Positions 48,248 to 53,878 of a DNA stretch of 53,878 nt are shown here, one piece after another. Source of the stretch: CAYVUV01 sp964455095. GTDB taxonomy: Bacteria; Desulfobacterota; Binatia; HRBIN30; CADEER01. A model generated the notes under the pieces. It worked only from the letters and a program-made list of their open reading frames with translations, was not told the origin of the DNA and searched no databases. The DNA lies in contig CAYVUV010000269.1 of NCBI GenBank assembly GCA_964455095.1, positions 1 to 53,878 of the forward strand. Direction: 5' to 3'. Positions within the stretch are counted from its first letter, which is position 1; each line of letters starts with the position of its first letter. Both the position numbers and the translations under genes were made by a program.

Positions 48248-49738
48248 ATGCCATCCAGACGCAGCCAATCGCCAGCGCCCCGCGGCGGCCCGGTTCGACC
48301 GCACACTGCGACCATATGCGCCTTCCTGATCGGTTCCAGTCTGGCGATGTCGTTCCTGTCGTCGCTCTGGGGGGGGGCCGTCCGCGGGTGGATCGTCGTG
48401 GTAGCCGTCGGCAGCGCGTGCACCGGAGTCTGGCTGGCGAGCAGGCTGCGCAAGTCCCCATCGCGTCCGCGGCGTTGGATAGGCCGGGCGTGCCTGGTCC
48501 CTTTAACCGCCTGCTACGTGCTCTGGGGCTACCTCGCAGTTGCGTTTGGTACGCTCCTCGCCTGGACTGTACCGCCCTGGCTGTGGGTGTGTATCGCGAT
48601 CACGGCAATCGCTGCCGCGGTGACGGCGTTTCGGCGATACGATCATTGGTACGTTCCGGTCATCCTCCCCGTCGGCATCTGGATCGCGACCGTACTCTCG
48701 GGATGGCTGCGCGAGGAGAACCTGGTTCGCTGCGATGACTTCCTGGCGTTGCAGGCACCAGTGCAGCTGGTGGTGAAGAATCCAAAGCTCGAATCCTGCC
48801 GCCCGGGAGAAGTGCGAGCCAGCGGTCGCTTTCCGCGCACGATCTGGCAATCCCTCGATGGGCAGCGCATCATCTTCACGACGCAAGGCAAGTGGGAGCA
48901 AAGTGCCATCAACGGCTCCGTATGCGACGCGTCACTGGCCAGCGGTATCCCGCACTGCGTCGGACGCCCGGAGGGCAAGTCTCAGGGCCTCATCGATCTG
49001 CCCGAGCAAGATCGATTGCTCGTCATGCAATGGGGAATCGAAACTCCGCAGGGGCGTCCAGGTGCGGTGATCTTGGAGCTGCCGCGCCGGGGGGGGCTGC
49101 AAATTCTCGCCGAGCATTGGTTCGACGAGATGATCGGCGACGGCTTCTACGAACCGCGCGACTCGACGCTGTACATGTTCTCCGATCGGATGAACGGCAT
49201 TCACCGGGTGCGTCTGCCGACCTTCGAAAGATTACCGACGATTCCCTCCGACCTGACCCCTGGTGAGCTGGTGTACGATCAACAGAATGGCGAGGGCGTC
49301 GCGTGCGGTCACGGTATCGGCACGGCGATTCGCGGGGCGCCCTACGCCGAGCGCTTTCTCGCCGATGGAAGTTCCTCGCCGATCGAGAAACTATCCGTGA
49401 CGTGGGGCTGTGACTGGGATCCGGTCGCGCGCAAGGTGTACTCGACCATTCCGAACCTCGGACTGCTCGATCGCATCGACTACGATACCGGACGCGTCGA
49501 GCAGCGCTGGTTCGTCGGGCTGGGAAGACGGTCGGTCGCCTACGATCGGCCGCGCCAGCGCGTGTACTTCACCGACTTCTTGCGCGGCGACGTGCTGGCA
49601 TTTGACGAGGTCTCCGGCCGCATCGTCGCCCGTTGGTTCGTCGGGCGTTTCTCGCGCTGGGTGCAACTCACCCGCGACGGACGCGCGTTGCTCGCCACCG
49701 GCAACCTCGGCGTCGTTCGCATCTCGCTCGACGAGTAG
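48248..49738 (+). CDS. Membrane-anchored beta-propeller-like protein 2
   Basis: 496 aa. The architecture matches the preceding protein: about five membrane helices to residue 155 (AFLIGSSLAMSFLSSLW, VPLTACYVLWGYLAVAFGTL, IWIATVLSGWL), then a strand-rich domain with propeller-like repeats (VYSTIPNLGLLDRIDYDTG, VYFTDFLRGDVLAFDEVSG, ALLATGNLGVVRISLDE). The sequences have diverged, but order and length are alike, so an old tandem duplication is likely. The gene starts 15 bases after the previous stop. No signal for an enzyme function. A 184-base gap without a visible gene follows. Confidence 0.72.
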   Translation: MPSRRSQSPAPRGGPVRPHTATICAFLIGSSLAMSFLSSLWGGAVRGWIVVVAVGSACTGVWLASRLRKSPSRPRRWIGRACLVPLTACYVLWGYLAVAFGTLLAWTVPPWLWVCIAITAIAAAVTAFRRYDHWYVPVILPVGIWIATVLSGWLREENLVRCDDFLALQAPVQLVVKNPKLESCRPGEVRASGRFPRTIWQSLDGQRIIFTTQGKWEQSAINGSVCDASLASGIPHCVGRPEGKSQGLIDLPEQDRLLVMQWGIETPQGRPGAVILELPRRGGLQILAEHWFDEMIGDGFYEPRDSTLYMFSDRMNGIHRVRLPTFERLPTIPSDLTPGELVYDQQNGEGVACGHGIGTAIRGAPYAERFLADGSSSPIEKLSVTWGCDWDPVARKVYSTIPNLGLLDRIDYDTGRVEQRWFVGLGRRSVAYDRPRQRVYFTDFLRGDVLAFDEVSGRIVARWFVGRFSRWVQLTRDGRALLATGNLGVVRISLDE

Positions 49739-49922
49739 CGGGGCGAACCTTCCGCTCCCGACTTTTGCCTCCACCTTTGCTCCGGGCTAAACGGTACTGA
49801 CCTATGCCATCTGTCGATGAAGCCCCCACCGCTTGGCAGCCACGCTGGCACGTCGCCGAGGATGGACCCCGGCAAAGCGCGAATGCCCGTTCTACGGGTG
49901 ACCCGAGACCGCGCGGGCGCCG

Positions 49923-50879
49923 ATGAAACGCATCAGATTCGGCCTCTTCACGCCGCAGATCGGAGCGCCCTTCTCGCTGATCAAACAACGGGCGCAGCTC
50001 GCCGACCGATTGGGCTACGATTCCATATGGTTCATCGATCATATGTGGATCGGCGGCATGCCCGAGGTCGAGGTCCTCGACGCGTGGACCGTCCTTTCCG
50101 CCACCGCCGCTCTGACCGAACGCGTGCGGATTGGCACGCTGGTGCTGTGCAATTCCTACCGCAACCCAGCGCTGCTGGCGAAGATGGCCAGCAGTCTCGA
50201 TCAGGTCAGCAACGGCCGTTTCATTCTGGGCATGGGCGCCGGGTGGATGGACGAGGAGTTTCGCGCCTACGGGTATCCGTTTCCGTCTGCGCGCGTGCGG
50301 ATCGAGCAGCTCGACGAGGCGTTGACCGTCATCAAGCAGTTGTTCACTGAGCCGCGCGCCAGCTTCCGCGGCCAGCACTATGCGGTCGAGGACGCGGTGA
50401 ACAATCCCAAACCGATCCAGCAACCGCATCCGCCGATTCTCATCGGCGGCACGGGCGAGCGGCGGCTGTTGCGGGTCGTGGCCCAGCATGCCGACATCTG
50501 GAACTGCCCAATGCATCGCGCGTTTGATGAAGGCAGCGACGTTGCGCACGACCTCGAGCGCAAGCTCGAGGTGCTGAAACGCCACTGCGACGCGGTCGGA
50601 CGGAACTTCGACGAACTGGAGATTTCGGAGCATTGCCTGATGGTCATCGGTCGCACGGAGACGGAGCTGCGCGGCAACGTCGAGTTCGCCAAATGGGCAC
50701 TTGGCAGTATCTTCGACATCGACAAGACCGCCATGTGCGGTACGCCGGATCAACTGATCGACGCGATCGAGGCGCGCATCAAGCAAGGCGTGACATTCTT
50801 CATCACCATGTTCGGCGACCAGAATCGGCAGGAAAGCCTCGAGCTATTTGCCGAAAAGGTGATGCCGGCATTCTCCTAG
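49923..50879 (+). CDS. LLM-class flavin/F420-dependent oxidoreductase
   Basis: 318 aa. RFGLFTPQIGAPF start, YDSIWFIDHMWIGG, TERVRIGTLV, NPALLAKMASSLD, GRFILGMGAGWMDEEF and PPILIGGTGERRLLRVV are hallmarks of luciferase-like monooxygenases, here of the F420-dependent type. Such enzymes reduce or oxidise small substrates, using F420 or FMN. It is separate from the upstream operon and 75 bases before a PhyH-type gene; whether it serves the biosynthetic cluster is not known. If the F420 reading is right, the organism makes deazaflavin, which narrows its identity. Confidence 0.9.
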   Translation: MKRIRFGLFTPQIGAPFSLIKQRAQLADRLGYDSIWFIDHMWIGGMPEVEVLDAWTVLSATAALTERVRIGTLVLCNSYRNPALLAKMASSLDQVSNGRFILGMGAGWMDEEFRAYGYPFPSARVRIEQLDEALTVIKQLFTEPRASFRGQHYAVEDAVNNPKPIQQPHPPILIGGTGERRLLRVVAQHADIWNCPMHRAFDEGSDVAHDLERKLEVLKRHCDAVGRNFDELEISEHCLMVIGRTETELRGNVEFAKWALGSIFDIDKTAMCGTPDQLIDAIEARIKQGVTFFITMFGDQNRQESLELFAEKVMPAFS

Positions 50880-50954
50880 GGGCAGCGCCGTCGCCGAGGG
50901 CCGGTTGGGGTCAGGTCGAAGACGCCAAGCCAGGCAGTTCTGTTGCACGGGTTC

Positions 50955-51803
50955 ATGGACGATGACATTCTGCGGACTGCAAAAATGAAATTCTCGTTCT
51001 CAGATTCGATGGTCGAGGACTATCAGCGCGACGGATACGTCGTATTTCGAGAAATCCTCCCGACCCCGTTGATCGCAGACCTTCGCCGTGTCTGTGATCG
51101 AGGCCGCGAGCTTGCCCGCAAGAAAGGGGGTCCCCAGGTTCAACGGCTGCAGCCGGTGGGCAGCTGGCAGATCGACCAGAAACCGTTCGAGGACTATCGC
51201 GATCTCCCCGCGCTTCAGGACGCCATCCATCGTCTTCTCTCCCCCAGCCACACGTACGGCAACCTGAGTACCTTCCTCGGAGTTTTCATCGAACCGGAAG
51301 AGCTGCCGTACTGCCTTGCGTGGCATCAGGATTGGCGCCACTTTTGCCCTGAGAGCCGGCCGTTCGTGACCACCGAGGCGAAGCGCGATCCCGACTATTT
51401 CAACCAGACGAATTGCGCGCTGTACTCGGACGACTGTACCTGGATCGTGCCGGGCAGCCATGCTCGCGACGACAGCCCGGCGGAACGGGACACATTTCCA
51501 GAGGACACGCCCCCCGGACCGGACCTGGACGGCAAGACCAACGAAGAACGAGAGCGCCTCGGTCTCGAGTATTGCCATCGCATGCCTGGCGCCAAGCGGC
51601 TGCACCTCGATCCAGGTGATTTTTGCATTTATCGCAACACGATCTGGCACCTGGGCAACTATGTTCCGTACATCAAACGCGCCACCCTTTTCGACGTAGT
51701 CGATACGCCGAGGTACTTCGAATGGCGCAAGAAGTTTGGACTCGAGGTAACGGCGAAACAGAGGGCGAGCGACACAACACCGGAGGATAAGCCGCCTGAG
51801 TGA
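50955..51803 (+). CDS. Phytanoyl-CoA-dioxygenase (PhyH) family 2OG oxygenase
   Basis: 282 aa from the ATG at 50955; the frame also allows TTG at 50943 and ATG at 50985, and the conserved part starts at YQRDGYVVFREIL. H124-Q-D126 in AWHQDWRHF is the iron motif, H232 in IWHLGNY the distal ligand and R242 in KRATLFD the 2-oxoglutarate anchor; IVPGSHARDD is typical of PhyH. The substrate is unknown. It is a sixth 2OG-type enzyme in the window, but of a different family from the five in the cluster. Confidence 0.87.
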   Translation: MDDDILRTAKMKFSFSDSMVEDYQRDGYVVFREILPTPLIADLRRVCDRGRELARKKGGPQVQRLQPVGSWQIDQKPFEDYRDLPALQDAIHRLLSPSHTYGNLSTFLGVFIEPEELPYCLAWHQDWRHFCPESRPFVTTEAKRDPDYFNQTNCALYSDDCTWIVPGSHARDDSPAERDTFPEDTPPGPDLDGKTNEERERLGLEYCHRMPGAKRLHLDPGDFCIYRNTIWHLGNYVPYIKRATLFDVVDTPRYFEWRKKFGLEVTAKQRASDTTPEDKPPE

Positions 51804-51934
51804 GCCAAACAGGCGGCGAGACCGACCCGGCGCTGCTGTGCGGCGTCGAATGACCAGTCGCCCGGATCGGAGGTCGCGTTGAGGGACCACAATTCCCTTG
51901 AAACTCCACGGGGGCGGCGCTAGGGGTTTGCAGA

Positions 51935-53524
51935 ATGGCGGAGGTCTTGCGGGGGACACCAGTAAAGGACGTGACTTGGCGAAAGCACCTCGCCGAGGTG
52001 CGCGCCGAGGCGAGACGACTGCGCCGTCCGATTCTCATCAAGCCGGCCAATCAGGGCATCAACGGCGAGTTCTGGTGCCCCGCCGCTTCATACGCGAGAG
52101 CAGTCTCTTTTTCCGACCCACGGGTCTCGACGTTCATCGAGGAGCGATTCGTTCCGCTGCTCGTCAGTATGGTGATGGTCGGCGACTACCAGGACGCTGA
52201 GGGACGCGATCTGGTCCTCCGCTACGTTCCGACTGCGCCACTGCCTGGGGTCCTGGTCGTCGATCCGGACGAGTTGAACCTTCTGGCGAAGACGGAGTAC
52301 ACGGCCTCACCGGAGCATACCCTCCAGACGTTGAAGGATGTCCTGATTGCCCGACCTGATCTCGCCTCCGGGGCACCGGTAGAGGTTGGCGATCCCTACG
52401 ATCGAACGGATCCGATCCAAGCCGCCCTCCTCGACTTGCAAGAACGACTGACAACGGCGACCGAGGAACAGGCGCGTCATCTGTGCGGAGCGATCGAACG
52501 TTGGCTTTCGGACCACGGCGATGAGTGCGTGCAAGCGGCCCCTCTCGCCATGCTGCTCCTGGGACAAGCGCGCTACCTTTCGGCGGATTTCGATGGTGCC
52601 AGTGCGATATGGGATGAGCTGAAAGAGCGTTTCCCGACGCATCCACTCCGCCACCGCGCCAGTTACTACAACTTGGATCCGATGGTATGGCCAGACCCGG
52701 TGCATCCATCTGTGGCGCGGGCGCGTCACGCCAACGTGGGCGATCACGGGGTTCTGGTGCCCAATCCGCAGTTGCGCACGCAAAATCTCGAGTTGGTACG
52801 CACGGACCCTCGATACCGATTCTCGCCAAGCGGCCTGCCCTTCGTTGTGATACCAGCTGGAACGTTCATCATGGGGTCGGACCCGCCAAGTTCCCCGCGC
52901 GAGCATCTGCTGCGCCGCGTAACGATCACGCGCCCCTTCTTGCTGGCGGCATGGCCAGTCACGCGCTCCTTGTGGCGGCGTGTGTTTCCCGACGTATGGC
53001 CCGGAGTCGAATCGGAGGGGATCGCAGGAGAGCTTCCGGCAACGCACGTGAGTTGGAACCAATGCGCCGAGTTCATCGATCTGCTGCGATCAAAGGACGG
53101 CTGGCCGTATCGTTTCCCCACCGAGGCGGAGTGGGAGTATGCGGCGCGAGACGGTTTGGAGCAGGCAGCTTTTCCCTGGGGGAACGAGCCGATTGACGCG
53201 AGCCGCGGAAATTTCAGCCTGCCACGGCCCGTCCCGGTGGGGTGCTACCCGCCGACGCGATGGGGGCTGTTCGACGTCCTGGGAAACGTCTGCGAATACG
53301 TCAGCGACCTTTGGACGGCGGACGGGTATTCCAGCACGCCTTACGAAGTCGTCGATCCGCAAGGGCCCCTGCCGGAGGAGCAACCGGCGGGAACGCGCGT
53401 CTTGATGCCATCAGCATGTGGCTCCCCGCTCTGGGAGATCCATGCCCGCATCGGATGGCGCGGAGTGATCCCACCAGACTGGGCCACCGGATCGTTCGCG
53501 CTCCGTCTCGCCTGCGATCTCTAG
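51935..53524 (+). CDS. Thioredoxin-like domain fused to FGE-sulfatase (SUMF1-like) domain
   Basis: 529 aa. Residues 20-115 look like a thioredoxin-type domain of the DUF255/thioredoxin-7 style (PANQGINGEFWCPAASYARA, VLVVDPDELNLL) with a single cysteine. A helical middle part (150-245, TPR-like) follows. From about 295 the SUMF1/FGE fold is seen: VVIPAGTFIMGSDPP, HVSWNQCAEFIDLLR, YRFPTEAEWEYAARDG, FPWGN, GLFDVLGNVCEYVSDLW. The usual RGGSW segment with two catalytic cysteines is replaced by VLMPSACGSPLW, so formylglycine generation is doubtful. A TTGAAA-17-TAGGGG arrangement ends 8 bases before the start. Confidence 0.82.
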   Translation: MAEVLRGTPVKDVTWRKHLAEVRAEARRLRRPILIKPANQGINGEFWCPAASYARAVSFSDPRVSTFIEERFVPLLVSMVMVGDYQDAEGRDLVLRYVPTAPLPGVLVVDPDELNLLAKTEYTASPEHTLQTLKDVLIARPDLASGAPVEVGDPYDRTDPIQAALLDLQERLTTATEEQARHLCGAIERWLSDHGDECVQAAPLAMLLLGQARYLSADFDGASAIWDELKERFPTHPLRHRASYYNLDPMVWPDPVHPSVARARHANVGDHGVLVPNPQLRTQNLELVRTDPRYRFSPSGLPFVVIPAGTFIMGSDPPSSPREHLLRRVTITRPFLLAAWPVTRSLWRRVFPDVWPGVESEGIAGELPATHVSWNQCAEFIDLLRSKDGWPYRFPTEAEWEYAARDGLEQAAFPWGNEPIDASRGNFSLPRPVPVGCYPPTRWGLFDVLGNVCEYVSDLWTADGYSSTPYEVVDPQGPLPEEQPAGTRVLMPSACGSPLWEIHARIGWRGVIPPDWATGSFALRLACDL

Positions 53525-53606
53525 GGTCAGCGTCCGGTTCGGCCCAGACGCCGCAGGTCGTGGGCCTTTCGGGGTCCGCCATACGCCGCTTCGCTCGCGG
53601 CGCGGG

Positions 53607-53878
53607 CTAAAGGCTCAGATCTGCGGGAGGCGGATCAGCCGTGGCGCTCTCGGTGATTGAGACTGCCTGGGCGATGAGCTGCCAACCGGGATGCCTCACC
53701 CGTGTGGCCAGGGCCTCCTGGAGGGCTTCGGGGGAACCGGTCTCCATGTCGCTACAACCCTGGGCGGTTTGCAGGATCGCCTCCAACAGGCCGCGGCTGC
53801 CTGGCTGGTCGAACGGGCTAGCCCCTTTATCCTCGATGTAGTGCAGCGCGACCTCACCAACGCGCTGCCAATAGCGCT
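53607..53878 (-). CDS. Unknown protein, C-terminal part only
   Basis: A minus-strand frame enters from the right window edge and is open for 89 codons to a TAG at 53609-53607. The readable sequence begins RYWQRVGEVALHYIED, continues with LLEAILQTAQGCSDME and HPGWQLIAQAVSI and ends in a Pro/Ala-rich tail. It is mostly helical and soluble in character. No family is recognised. Codon third positions are GC-rich like the neighbours, and the plus-strand frame over the same bases looks less natural. The 3' ends of this gene and the FGE-domain gene face each other with 82 bases between. Confidence 0.5.
   Translation of the reverse strand, partial: RYWQRVGEVALHYIEDKGASPFDQPGSRGLLEAILQTAQGCSDMETGSPEALQEALATRVRHPGWQLIAQAVSITESATADPPPADLSL

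Noticed and set aside
53641..53841. Plus-strand frame of 66 codons at the right edge.
   Set aside because: The minus-strand frame is open to the window edge and reads as a natural helical protein; the plus-strand frame ends within it.
1..53878. Mobile elements, CRISPR arrays, tRNA and rRNA genes.
   Set aside because: No transposase or integrase, no regularly spaced repeats, no tRNA cloverleaf and no rRNA-like sequence were seen on either strand by eye.

Overview
The window is GC-rich DNA (estimated by eye at about 65-68 % G+C) from a bacterium, densely packed with genes on both strands. Many genes are joined by 4-base ATGA, GTGA or TTGA overlaps. Cobalamin-binding radical SAM enzymes, an F420/flavin LLM oxidoreductase, GT-C and GT2 sugar transferases and predicted exported proteins suggest an uncultured, probably didermic environmental lineage (myxobacterial, Desulfobacterota or Binatota-like). 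That placement is an inference; there is no rRNA, tRNA or housekeeping marker to confirm it. No tRNA, CRISPR, insertion sequence or phage gene was seen.

Layout. (1) 1-7959: a truncated B12-type radical SAM gene, a TylF-like methyltransferase, two GT2 glycosyltransferases, a fatty-acid-desaturase-like membrane enzyme, a His-rich polytopic membrane protein and a NodU/CmcH-type carbamoyltransferase. (2) 8254-23414: the most unusual part. It holds five 2-oxoglutarate/Fe(II)-type oxygenases in two families (three plus two), a metallo-beta-lactamase-fold protein, two unrecognised proteins, one radical SAM enzyme with extra cysteines, a tandem pair of B12-type radical SAM enzymes, an isopentenyl-diphosphate isomerase and a Rieske oxygenase. 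Four of these proteins appear to carry one small, unrecognised alpha/beta module at an end. (3) 23451-28503, minus strand: two tandem exported 14-cysteine paralogues with near-identical promoters, then two B12-type radical SAM genes. (4) 28568-49738: a glycan assembly or modification region with an SDR epimerase, PIG-L deacetylase, GT2 enzymes, GT-C type membrane transferases (one fused to a P-loop kinase), a double nucleotidyltransferase, a second carbamoyltransferase, an SGNH-hydrolase membrane protein, another B12-type radical SAM enzyme, a UGM/PPOX-like flavoprotein and two membrane-anchored beta-propeller proteins. (5) 49923-53878: an LLM oxidoreductase, a PhyH-type dioxygenase, a thioredoxin-like/FGE-sulfatase-domain fusion and the 3' end of an unknown gene.

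How it may work together (inference). Region 2 looks like an undescribed biosynthetic locus that builds and heavily oxidises a small molecule, possibly with a prenyl step because an isopentenyl-diphosphate isomerase is embedded in it. The flanking regions look like glycan, lipid or surface decoration (glycosylation, carbamoylation, O-methylation). No PKS, NRPS or RiPP precursor was found. Several genes appear to be transcribed as leaderless mRNAs, with a -10-like TANNNT or TTAA element only 5-8 bases before the start codon.
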